In this document: positions 1 through 5,074 of the stretch, in pieces
How positions within the stretch are numbered: the first letter of the stretch is position 1
How the letters are laid out: each line of letters begins with the position of its first letter
NCBI GenBank assembly: GCA_946480485.1
Contig: CAMLJW010000389.1
Span: 1 to 5,150, forward strand
Direction: 5' to 3'
DNA length: 5,150 bases
Origin: an uncultured Streptomyces sp.
GTDB lineage: Bacteria; Actinomycetota; Actinomycetes; Streptomycetales; Streptomycetaceae
The notes under the pieces: model-generated
Databases searched by the model: none
What the model saw: the letters and a program-made list of their open reading frames with translations, nothing else
What the model was told of the DNA's origin: nothing
Translations under genes and position numbers: made by a program

Positions 1-1
1 G

Positions 2-484
2 ATGGGCCTCGGCTGGGAGCCGGCGTACCGGGGCAAGGACATCGACCTGGACGCGTCCGTCATCGCGTACGGCCCGCAGCGCAACCACATCGACAGCTGC
101 TACTTCGGCAAGCTCTCGATCGTGAACGGCGCGATCAAGCACTCCGGCGACAACCTCACGGGAGAGGGCGGCGGAGACGACGAGGTCATCACGGTCGACC
201 TCGGCCGCCTCCCCCAGGAGGTCTCCGGCCTGATCTTCACGGTGAACTCCTTTTCCGGCCAGAAGTTCACGGAGGTCGCCAAGGCCTACTGCCGCCTCCT
301 GGACGCGGCCACCGGCGAGGAACTGGTCCGCTTCGACCTCACCAACGCCGAGGCTCAGACCGGCGTCATGATGGCCAAGTTGATCAAGCAGTTCTCCGGC
401 GAGTGGGAGATGACGGCCATGGGCGACTTCGTCAAGTCCCGCACGGTGCGCGGCATGGTCAAGCCCGCGGCGCGGGCCCTGTAG
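2..484 (+). CDS. TerD-family tellurium-resistance / stress protein, 3' part
   Basis: Open from the window edge, 160 residues to a TAG stop. TerD proteins are usually about 190 residues, so roughly 30 N-terminal residues lie outside; the Met at base 2 is probably internal, because the family normally has more strand before the GLGW motif seen here at residues 2-5. Family signatures: the acidic DIDLDAS calcium-site motif (residues 13-19), HSGDNLTGEG followed by GGDDE (about 47-61), the FTVNSFSGQKF block, and the C-terminal FSGEWEMTAMG block. TerD proteins are small cytoplasmic calcium-binding beta-sandwich proteins linked to tellurite and general stress responses; streptomycetes carry several paralogues. 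It is convergent with rsr, so not in its operon. The family call is secure; which paralogue it is cannot be told, hence no symbol. Confidence 0.93.
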   Translation: MGLGWEPAYRGKDIDLDASVIAYGPQRNHIDSCYFGKLSIVNGAIKHSGDNLTGEGGGDDEVITVDLGRLPQEVSGLIFTVNSFSGQKFTEVAKAYCRLLDAATGEELVRFDLTNAEAQTGVMMAKLIKQFSGEWEMTAMGDFVKSRTVRGMVKPAARAL

Positions 485-510
485 GGGCCCGCACGCATGG
501 GCGCGGCCCC
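484..510 (+). terminator. GC-rich hairpin right after the terD-like stop
   Basis: GGGGCC (484-489) pairs with GGCCCC (505-510); inside it GCCC (487-490) could alternatively pair with GGGC (499-502). It begins at the last base of the stop codon. No U-run follows, which is usual for actinomycete terminators. A looser inverted repeat, GGCACAC (533-539) with GTGTGCC (556-562), follows. Confidence 0.45.
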
Positions 511-566
511 CTCGCCAGAACCGGCGAACCTTGGCACACACGTTCGTACCTGGTGGTGTGCCGGAG

Positions 567-595
567 CCTTACGGAGGCAGCCCTTACGGAGGCAG
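567..595. repeat. 15-nt tandem duplication in the convergent gap
   Basis: The 14-mer CCTTACGGAGGCAG occurs at 567-580 and again at 582-595, giving a period of 15 nt. In the + frame it would read Pro-Tyr-Gly-Gly-Ser. That resembles a PYGG-type tail, but no supported gene contains it, so it is reported only as a repeat. Confidence 0.7.
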
Positions 596-599
596 GAGT

Positions 600-625
600 G
601 TGGCCCGCGCCGAAGCGCGGGCCAC
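600..625. terminator. Perfect 11-bp hairpin, bidirectional terminator between terD-like gene and rsr
   Basis: GTGGCCCGCGC (600-610) and GCGCGGGCCAC (615-625) pair perfectly around a CGAA tetraloop. It lies 6 nt beyond the rsr stop codon and about 115 nt beyond the terD-like stop. As a symmetrical stem between convergent genes it can end transcription from both sides; it is most tightly placed for rsr. No U tract. Confidence 0.75.
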
Positions 626-631
626 GGTCGA

Positions 632-2215
632 TCAGGTGATCCAGGGCCAGTCGGAGTCCCGCGCCGTCTCCAGCAGCGGAACCATCCGGAAAGCCGCGTC
701 CGAGAGCCCCCCGAAGGTGTGCCTGTTCCCGTTCCCGGACTGGCCGTGGCCCGCCCCATACCCGGCGAGGTTCCAGGTGTAGACCGGCACGTTCGCCGGG
801 ACCTGCTCGGTCGGGTCGCCGTAAGGGCTGTACGCGGCCTGCTCGTCCGTGACGATCAGGACCCGGTCGTGCTTCTTGTAGTGGCGGCGTACCGCCTCAG
901 TGGTGTTGGTGCCGCCGAGGTCACCGAACCGCTCCAGCACCTTCAGCACCGACTCGCCCTTGCGGAACGTCACACGGTTGCTGCTCGTGCCGAATTCCAC
1001 CAGATCCGCGTTGGCGGCCCGCAGCGCGAGCGCCGTACCGAAGATCGCAGCCGCGTCCGCCCGGTTCAGCTGCGAGCGGTCGGACAACCGTGAGTAGAAC
1101 ATCGAGCCCGAGCGGTCCACGAGCACCAGCGTCCGGCCCGGCAGCGCGGGCACATGGGCCAGCGAGTGACCGAGTGCCTGCTCCAGCGGGTGCGACCAGC
1201 GCAACGAAGGAGCGTGCTGGTACGCGGCGAGGTAGCGGAACGGGAACTGCCGCGAGCGCGCGACCTCCGCCGGGTCGCTGATCTTCGCGGCGACCTGGGC
1301 CGCCACCTCGTCCGACACCCCGGCCTCGTCGAAGTTCCGCAGGTTCCGCACCAGCGCCATGGCGCCCATGGACGGGATCACGGCCTCCCAGGCCGCCTTG
1401 TCCATCGGCCCCTGCAGCCAGCCGGCCAGCGCCTCCCAGGTGATGCCCGCGTCCGCGAGGCGCCGCGCGCCGTGCGCGCCGGTCACGACCCTGCGCCGCT
1501 TGGCGGGCCGCAGTGCCATCAGGTCACGGTGAGCCGCGAGGACGGGCAGCGACCTGGGTACGACCGCCGTGTCCGGGTGGTGCCGCCGGTCCAGCGCGTA
1601 CTGGAACAGGTCGCCCTGCCACGGCTTCGCCGGATCCGGCGCCGCGTGCACGAGGTTGAGGATGTCGCCGAAACGGTAGCCCTTGGACGCGGTGTCGTAC
1701 TTCAGCAGCGACTTGGCGCTGTAGAGCCGGCGTACGGCGTCGGCGATGCCCCGCTTCACGGGCTTCGGGACGTTGCGGCCGTACATCGAGGTCCAGTAGG
1801 CAAGCAGCTCGCCGGGCTCGTCGGGGCGCCGCAGCACGGAGGCGACGACCTGCCGGTTGGCGGGGCCGTCGGCCGCGCCCGCGTCGAGGCGTGCCCTGAC
1901 GTACTCGGCGGCACCCACGATCGACGCGGTCCGCAGGTTCCCTTCGCCGCGCAGCCAGCCGAGCAGGCCCGCGGTCCACTCCGGGTCCTCGACTGCGAGC
2001 TTGCGCACGAGCGCGGCGAAACGGTCGTCCCGGTCCGCGCCGGTCTCGTAGAAGGTCTGCTGCGATACGAAGTTGGCGACCGAAAGCAGGAACAGCTCAG
2101 AACGTGCGTCCCGCTCGCGGCCACGGCCACCCTGGTACGTGCGCAGCACACGCCCCGTCGACGTCACTCGCGAAGTGGACTGTGCTGTCGCGGCCTTGGT
2201 GTTGAATCGCGCCAT
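632..2215 (-). CDS. rsr: Ro60 orthologue Rsr (TROVE domain protein)
   Basis: A 527-residue protein, close to human Ro60 and Deinococcus Rsr (about 530-540). Residues about 20-350 form the TROVE region, a HEAT-repeat ring; recognisable parts are the LFLLSVANFVSQQTFYE-type start (41-57), the RTASIVGAAEYVRARL helix (95-110) and the GAMALVRNLRNF block (284-295). Residues about 360-515 are a von Willebrand A domain with an intact MIDAS: DRSGS (D367, S369, S371), a GGTNT threonine (T436) and an aspartate in VTDEQ (D457). Ro60 binds misfolded RNA ends through the ring cavity and Y RNA on its outer surface; in bacteria it works with exoribonucleases in rRNA maturation and stress survival. The ATG at 2215 is preceded by GGGGG with 8-nt spacing. 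Three Y-RNA-like units lie directly upstream on the same strand, which supports the identification. No rtcB or pnp gene is in the window. Confidence 0.95.
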   Translation of the reverse strand: MARFNTKAATAQSTSRVTSTGRVLRTYQGGRGRERDARSELFLLSVANFVSQQTFYETGADRDDRFAALVRKLAVEDPEWTAGLLGWLRGEGNLRTASIVGAAEYVRARLDAGAADGPANRQVVASVLRRPDEPGELLAYWTSMYGRNVPKPVKRGIADAVRRLYSAKSLLKYDTASKGYRFGDILNLVHAAPDPAKPWQGDLFQYALDRRHHPDTAVVPRSLPVLAAHRDLMALRPAKRRRVVTGAHGARRLADAGITWEALAGWLQGPMDKAAWEAVIPSMGAMALVRNLRNFDEAGVSDEVAAQVAAKISDPAEVARSRQFPFRYLAAYQHAPSLRWSHPLEQALGHSLAHVPALPGRTLVLVDRSGSMFYSRLSDRSQLNRADAAAIFGTALALRAANADLVEFGTSSNRVTFRKGESVLKVLERFGDLGGTNTTEAVRRHYKKHDRVLIVTDEQAAYSPYGDPTEQVPANVPVYTWNLAGYGAGHGQSGNGNRHTFGGLSDAAFRMVPLLETARDSDWPWIT

Positions 2216-2267
2216 GATGAATTCCCCCGAATTCGTTCGTGTTTCGGAGGGAGGCGCAACAAATAGA

Positions 2268-2408
2268 GCGTGCCCGAGATCGGAGCGGCGACGAGATTAC
2301 GTCGGATGCGTCTTCCGGTTCCGCCACATCGTCGTGAGATCGATGACGGGATTCGAACCCGCAAAATGTCCGATCCAGAAGTATCCGCTGCCTGCACACC
2401 GGGCACAC
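2268..2408 (-). ncRNA. Y RNA with tRNA-like module, unit proximal to rsr (tRNA-Leu-like D arm)
   Basis: About 141 nt, RNA 5' end near 2408. The closing helix is GTGTGCCCG (2408-2400) with CGGGCACGC (2276-2268), 9 bp including one G-U. An internal loop GTG (2399-2397) opposite ATCT (2280-2277) follows, then TGCAG with CTCCG, pairing except for one C-C. CGGAT can pair with ATCCG further in. The tRNA-like part is in permuted order: T arm GCGGG-TTCGAAT-CCCGT (2362-2346), a 3' acceptor-like strand CATCG (2345-2341), a loop, its partner CGATG (2331-2327), T and G as tRNA positions 8-9, then a D-arm-like GCG…CGC (2324-2308) resembling tRNA-Leu. A 5-bp hairpin CGACG/CGTCG follows before the closing helix. 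Bacterial Y RNAs (YrlA type) combine a Ro-binding stem with a tRNA mimic and often lie beside rsr, which matches. Exact ends are inferred from pairing; 52 nt separate it from the rsr start. Confidence 0.8.
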
Positions 2409-2639
2409 CATATGCCGCGCCTCCCGAGATCAGATCGGCGGCGGCCTGGGTTCTTTGGAAGAGAAGTAGCCGCAGCCTGCGCACCGGGAGGTGCGTGAAG
2501 TTGTGGTGTCCAGAGATCGAAGTCGGCGGAACCGACGTAGGTGCTCCAGCCCCTGAGCTACACCGGCGCGTTGTACCGGTGGCGGGACTCGAACCCGCGA
2601 CCGCCCCATTATCAGTGGAAGTAGGTCCTGCCTTCGCAC
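2378..2639 (-). repeat. Three copies of a 22-nt block, one in each Y-RNA unit
   Basis: Copies lie at 2378-2399, 2463-2484 and 2618-2639. On the RNA strand each begins GTG (the 5' side of the internal loop) and ends TACTTC. By hand count the first two agree at 19 of 22 positions and the last two at 17 of 22. The spacing is 85 and 155 nt. The block is the main sequence-level evidence that the three units are paralogues; elsewhere they agree in structure rather than in sequence. Confidence 0.8.
2416..2495 (-). ncRNA. Short Y-RNA-like unit without tRNA module (middle of three)
   Basis: About 80 nt. The closing helix CGCACCTCCCG (2495-2485) pairs with CGGGAGGCGCG (2426-2416), 11 positions with one A-C mismatch. 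Next is the same internal loop as in both neighbours, GTG (2484-2482) opposite ATCT (2430-2427), then CGCAG facing CTG. Inside, GCGGC pairs with GCCGC, and TTCT can pair with AGAA around a small loop. There is no T-arm or D-arm signature. It shares the 22-nt 5' block (2463-2484) with the units at 2378-2399 and 2618-2639, so it looks like a paralogue that lost, or never had, the tRNA-like insert. It could be a functional mini Y RNA, a decoy, or a decayed copy. The nearly intact long helix argues against simple decay. Confidence 0.62.
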
Positions 2640-2646
2640 CTGGACC
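2505..2646 (-). ncRNA. Y RNA with permuted tRNA-like module, promoter-proximal unit
   Basis: About 142 nt, RNA 5' end near 2646. The closing helix is GGTCCAG (2646-2640) with CTGGAC plus a bulged A and CC (2513-2505); internal loop GTG (2639-2637) opposite ATCT (2517-2514); then CGAAG (2636-2632) with CTTCG (2522-2518), perfectly paired. The tRNA-like part is very clear: T arm GCGGG-TTCGAGT-CCCGC (2598-2582) with a canonical T loop; a 7-bp acceptor stem CACCGGT (2581-2575) with GCCGGTG (2567-2561), one G-U, capped by a 7-nt loop; T8 and A9; D arm GCTC-AGGGGCTG-GAGC (2558-2543) with the GG pair; then A26. The order is thus T arm, acceptor, D arm, a circularly permuted tRNA without an anticodon arm. 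A 5-bp hairpin GTCGG/CCGAC (2536-2522) follows, overlapping the inner helix by one base. This is the layout of bacterial YrlA-type Y RNAs. A true tRNA is excluded by the order of parts. Confidence 0.87.
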
Positions 2647-2652
2647 TGCATC

Positions 2653-2681
2653 ACTTTAGGAGGGCGACCGCGGCCGAGCCA
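2653..2681 (-). promoter_or_regulatory. Candidate promoter of the Y-RNA cluster
   Basis: On the - strand TAAAGT (2658-2653) is a fair -10 hexamer. Its distance places +1 at about 2646, exactly where the closing helix of the first Y RNA begins. The -35 at 17-nt spacing (2681-2676, TGGCTC) is a poor match to TTGACA. No comparable hexamer precedes the other two units, which start only 9 and 8 nt past their predecessor. This fits a single start followed by processing. Confidence 0.45.
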
Positions 2682-2696
2682 GCGAATTAATCGGTG

Positions 2697-2718
2697 ACCG
2701 TCGTACGGCTACGACGGT
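2697..2718 (-). terminator. Perfect 9-bp hairpin, likely terminator
   Basis: ACCGTCGTA (2697-2705) and TACGACGGT (2710-2718) pair perfectly around a 4-nt loop. On the - strand it begins at the base after the TGA stop (2721-2719) of the remnant reading frame described next. It would also insulate the Y-RNA promoter from upstream transcription. A smaller inverted repeat AGCGC/GCGCT lies at 2721-2735. Confidence 0.6.
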
Positions 2719-2822
2719 TCAGCGCTCCTGGCGCTTCCACGGCCCCATGATCGCGAGCAGGATGCCCGGGCGTGCGGGTTCCTGGACGTTGGGCGTACAG
2801 GGTCTTGCCAGGCGCCCTTGAG
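2719..2822 (-). pseudogene. Apparent 3' remnant of a - strand protein gene
   Basis: The last ~25 codons before the TGA at 2721-2719 use almost only G or C at third positions. They read as a plausible C-terminus (…QEPARPGILLAIMGPWKRQER), followed at once by a strong hairpin. No start codon with a ribosome site opens this frame, and upstream it runs into the minisatellite, where codon use is no longer gene-like. In another frame 2823-2790 reads GFLKGAWQDPV with good codon use, so a frameshift around 2785-2795 may join the two parts. Product not recognised. The alternative is chance open sequence; the terminator placement and codon bias are the arguments against it. Confidence 0.35.
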
Positions 2823-2946
2823 GAATCCGTTCGGATCCGTCCGTCGATCCGTTCACATCGGTCCGCCGAATCCGCTCGCTTCGGTCCATCGAATCCGTCC
2901 GCCGAATCCGTTCGCATCGGTCCGTCGAATCCGTTCCCGTCCGCCC
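2823..2946. repeat. Irregular ~23-nt minisatellite, about 5.5 units
   Basis: Units begin GAATCCG or GATCCG at 2823, 2846, 2868, 2891, 2904 and 2927, with lengths 23, 22, 23, 13, 23 and about 20. The common core is GAATCCGTTCGCATCGGTCC. The 13-nt unit looks like an internal deletion. Period is not a multiple of three and units vary in length, so conserved coding is unlikely; there are no spacers, so it is not CRISPR. It lies between the gene remnant and the start of the small + strand gene. Confidence 0.85.
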
Positions 2947-3018
2947 GTCCGGAGCAAACGGCCCACCCGTACGGCGCTCCCATGCTGGCGTCCGAACGAA
3001 CGGTCGGGAGAATCTTCG

Positions 3019-3024
3019 TAAAAT
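3019..3024 (+). promoter_or_regulatory. Candidate -10 box for the small + strand gene
   Basis: TAAAAT stands out as an AT-rich hexamer in very GC-rich sequence, 52 nt before the GTG at 3077. No convincing -35 hexamer is found 16-18 nt upstream. A start near 3031 would give a leader of about 45 nt. Confidence 0.35.
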
Positions 3025-3076
3025 AGACACCACCCAGGCACCATCGACCTGCACGACATCCGGGAGGCGAGCCGCA

Positions 3077-3337
3077 GTGGACGCACGTCAGGCACGCCAT
3101 CTCCATGAAGACCGGCTGATGACGCTGGCCAACGTGACCGGCGTGGGAGTCGGAGAGGACGAGAACTCGGGCGAGGACGTGATCGTCGTCTTCGTCACCC
3201 ACAAGGTCCCCCCCGACCGTCTCCGCCCGGAGGACGTGATCCCGGACGAGCTCGAGGGCGTGCCCGTACGCGTCCTTGCGATGGGCGGGGCCGGGGAGCC
3301 GAAGCAGGAGCAGGAACAGGAACAGGACGAGCCTTAG
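3077..3337 (+). CDS. Small protein resembling the N-terminal module of trypsin-like proteases
   Basis: 86 residues from a GTG start with GGGAGG (3062-3067) 9 nt upstream, the best ribosome site in this stretch. The core has the pattern NVTGVGVGEDE…DVIVVFVTHKVP (about 19-45) then LRPEDVIPDELEGVPVRV (49-66). Similar segments, with a glycine-rich strand, a VFVxxKVP strand and a PEDxIPxELxGxPxxV motif, occur at the start of some bacterial trypsin-like serine proteases and as stand-alone hypothetical proteins. Here no protease domain follows, so the module stands alone and has no visible catalytic residues. No signal peptide or membrane segment. The C-terminus is a low-complexity QE tail from a hexanucleotide repeat. 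It is convergent with the next gene. The gene call is good; the family resemblance is from memory of the motif and function is unknown. Confidence 0.75.
   Translation: MDARQARHLHEDRLMTLANVTGVGVGEDENSGEDVIVVFVTHKVPPDRLRPEDVIPDELEGVPVRVLAMGGAGEPKQEQEQEQDEP
3305..3328 (+). repeat. Hexanucleotide microsatellite in the QE tail
   Basis: Four in-frame CAGGAN units (3305, 3311, 3317, 3323) encode Gln-Glu three times, then Gln-Asp. Copy number may vary by slippage without breaking the frame. Confidence 0.85.
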
Positions 3338-3386
3338 GAGGACTTTGTCAGATGCGACCTTGATGGCGGCCCTAGCACGCCGTGGC

Positions 3387-4814
3387 TCAACCCCCGTGTT
3401 GCGACCGCGCTTTGAAGGCCGCCTTGCGGGCCTGCTTTGCCACCTTCTTGTCGGGGTGGAGTCGGCCCATGGCCTCAAGGACGTCCGGGGTGGCCGGGTG
3501 GTCGACGCGCCAGGCGGCGGTGAAGAATGTGCTGTGCTGGGCCGCGAGCCCCTCGACCAGGGCGCGGAGTTCCGCCGAGTTGCCCTCGGCCGCCAGCTGG
3601 GCGGCGATCGTGTCGACGGTCAGCCAGAAGACCATCTCCTCGGACGGCGCGGGCACGTCCGGTACGCCCCGCTCGGTGAGCCACACCCGGGCGAGCCCGC
3701 CCAGCTCGGCGTCGTCGAGCACCTCGCGCAGGGCCGGCAAGGCCTCCGTACCGACGAGCGACAAGGCCTGCTGGCAGCACAACCGCCGCAGTGGGGCGCC
3801 CGTGTCGGAGCCACGGGCCGCGGCGAGCAACTCCCGTGTCCCAGCGAGGGGTCCGCGCCGGGCAAGCCACTGCTCGGTCTCGGCCTGCGCCGCCGCAGGC
3901 GGAAACATGGACGTGCCCTCGAGCAGCAGGTCCGCCCCCTTGTCCGCCAGGTCGCCCACCGCGGGCGCATCGAGCCCCGCTTCCAGCAACCGCGCCCGGA
4001 TCCCGTACAGCCCGAGTGGGGTGAGCCGCACCATCCCGTACCGCGAGACGTCCTCGTCGTCGACCGATGACGCGGGCTCCTCGTCGGCGTCGGCCATCAG
4101 CGCCTCGTCGACGGGCTGGAAGTCGACGATCCCGACCGGCTCCAGGAAGCGGAACTGGTCGTCGAGGCGCATCATCGCCTCCGACACCTGCTCCAGGACG
4201 TCGTCGGTGGGCTCTCCCATGTCATCCGGCACGATCATGGACGCCGCGAGCGCTGCCAGCGGCACCGGCCCGTCGCCGGGTCTGTCCTCGCCGATGGTCA
4301 GCAGATAGAGGTTGCCGAGCACGCCGTCGAGGAACTCGGCCTCCACCTCCGGGTCCCAGTCCAGTTCCAAGAAGTCGATCTCGCCGCCGCTCTCCAGGGC
4401 GTCCACGAGATCGTCGAGGTCGGGCACGCTCGCGTCGGCGAGCACCGTCTCCAGGGCGACGAGCCACAGGCCCAGTACGTCCCGCGGCGTCCCGGAGGTC
4501 ACGAGCCCCAGGTCCGCGCCCGCGGCGACGGCGCCCTTCTTCTCGTCGACGACCTCTACGAGGCCGGTGTCGACGGCCACCCGCCACGCCTCGCTCGCGA
4601 AGGCGGCTGCGTCCTCACCCTCGAGGCCGAGTTCCCGAGCCGCTTCCGGCAGCTGCTCCTCGACGAGCTCGCCACCGGCTCCAATCCGGGTGTCCGGGCC
4701 GGCCCAGCGGGCGAGCCGCACGGCACGCGCGAGCAGCGGGGTGGCGAGCGCGTCGCGCGCGAGCTCCGCTTCGGAGTGCAGCCGCACCGGCGGGAGGGGG
4801 GAACTGTCTGACAT
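3387..4814 (-). CDS. Conserved-looking acidic protein of unknown function
   Basis: 475 residues from the ATG at 4814, chosen because GAGGAG lies 8 nt upstream; an in-frame ATG at 4847 would place that ribosome site inside the gene. I do not recognise a named family; it resembles large streptomycete hypothetical proteins. Visible parts: an alanine- and leucine-rich helical N-terminal third (about 1-130); a strongly acidic middle with short Asp/Glu runs (about 130-255); a winged-helix-like segment VRLTPLGLYGIRARLLEAG (about 262-280); a helical, HEAT-like stretch including LPALREVLDD (about 340-385) with a CC pair near 346-347; and a basic tail (KKVAKQARKAAFKAR, about 456-470). No signal peptide or membrane helix, so probably cytoplasmic. 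Third positions are strongly G/C, as expected for a real gene. It ends convergent with the small gene, 49 nt away. The winged helix and HEAT suggestions come from helix patterning only. Confidence 0.85.
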   Translation of the reverse strand: MSDSSPLPPVRLHSEAELARDALATPLLARAVRLARWAGPDTRIGAGGELVEEQLPEAARELGLEGEDAAAFASEAWRVAVDTGLVEVVDEKKGAVAAGADLGLVTSGTPRDVLGLWLVALETVLADASVPDLDDLVDALESGGEIDFLELDWDPEVEAEFLDGVLGNLYLLTIGEDRPGDGPVPLAALAASMIVPDDMGEPTDDVLEQVSEAMMRLDDQFRFLEPVGIVDFQPVDEALMADADEEPASSVDDEDVSRYGMVRLTPLGLYGIRARLLEAGLDAPAVGDLADKGADLLLEGTSMFPPAAAQAETEQWLARRGPLAGTRELLAAARGSDTGAPLRRLCCQQALSLVGTEALPALREVLDDAELGGLARVWLTERGVPDVPAPSEEMVFWLTVDTIAAQLAAEGNSAELRALVEGLAAQHSTFFTAAWRVDHPATPDVLEAMGRLHPDKKVAKQARKAAFKARSQHGG

Positions 4815-4846
4815 CGGCTGGTTCTCCTCGGACGTACACGGGTCCA

Positions 4847-4858
4847 CGGGACGTCCCG
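4847..4858. promoter_or_regulatory. 12-bp perfect palindrome in the leader of the 475-residue gene
   Basis: CGGGACGTCCCG is a perfect palindrome 33 nt upstream of the chosen start and downstream of the candidate -10. The position suits a repressor or other dimeric regulator site, but no known consensus is matched and chance is possible in GC-rich DNA. Confidence 0.3.
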
Positions 4859-4895
4859 GACAACGTGTGCCGACCGCCCCGGAAGGTGCAACCTC

Positions 4896-4943
4896 AGCCT
4901 AGACGGATTTTGCCCCATGCCGCCCATTTCATGGACCTGTCAA
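4896..4943 (-). promoter_or_regulatory. Promoter-like elements upstream of the 475-residue gene
   Basis: On the - strand a perfect TTGACA (4943-4938) is followed 36 nt later by TAGGCT (4901-4896), a good actinomycete -10 hexamer. They are too far apart to act as one promoter. TTGACA has no clear -10 at 17-19 nt, and TAGGCT has no clear -35. Either could be half of a promoter; TAGGCT would give a leader of about 75 nt. Confidence 0.35.
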
Positions 4944-4978
4944 GGGTCTCGCCCATGGAACCCGCACAACTGCCAAGG

Positions 4979-5018
4979 GCGCACACCAGATTGATGCGCG
5001 TAGAAACCCGTGCGCGGG
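4979..5018 (-). terminator. Two weak hairpins after the gene at the right edge
   Basis: On the - strand CCCG/CGGG (5018-5007, tetraloop) is followed by TTTCT, then GCGCA/TGCGC (4999-4979) with an 11-nt loop. They lie 57 nt or more past the TGA at 5075. Both are short, so this is a tentative terminator. The rest of 4859-5074 shows no gene. Confidence 0.3.
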
Positions 5019-5074
5019 CACTTGATAACTCCTCGACGGCTCCCCGGCCGGATCATGACTGTGGTGTTGTGGTG

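Noticed and set aside
531..782. + strand frame with a PYGGSPYGG peptide, possibly a TerD tail
   Set aside because: It starts after the terD-like stop, has no ribosome site and runs into the antisense of rsr. The peptide arises from the 15-nt duplication.
1154..2266. 370-codon open frame on the + strand
   Set aside because: Lies antisense to rsr, has arginine-rich composition typical of GC-rich shadow frames, and overlaps a clearly identified gene.
2339..2598. Ordinary tRNA genes (two strong T-arm matches on the - strand)
   Set aside because: Each T arm comes before, not after, its acceptor 5' strand and D arm, and no anticodon arm or anticodon lies between D and T arms in normal order. The permuted order and flanking closing helices fit Y RNA instead.
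2823..2946. CRISPR array
   Set aside because: Repeats are directly abutting, degenerate and uneven in length, with no unique spacers and no cas genes.
2687..3478. 263-codon open frame on the - strand, and the 111-codon one at 2719-3054
   Set aside because: They run through the minisatellite and across the well-supported small + gene or its leader, have no ribosome site, and show poor codon bias except in the last ~25 codons, kept as a gene remnant.
3276..4308. Long + strand open frames opposite the 475-residue gene
   Set aside because: Shadow frames: Arg/Ser/Ala-rich, no ribosome site, antisense to a gene with strong third-position bias and a good Shine-Dalgarno.
4815..4847. Upstream ATG start at 4847 for the 475-residue gene
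   Set aside because: It would put the GAGGAG ribosome site inside the coding sequence and has no equally good site of its own; the ATG at 4814 is better placed.
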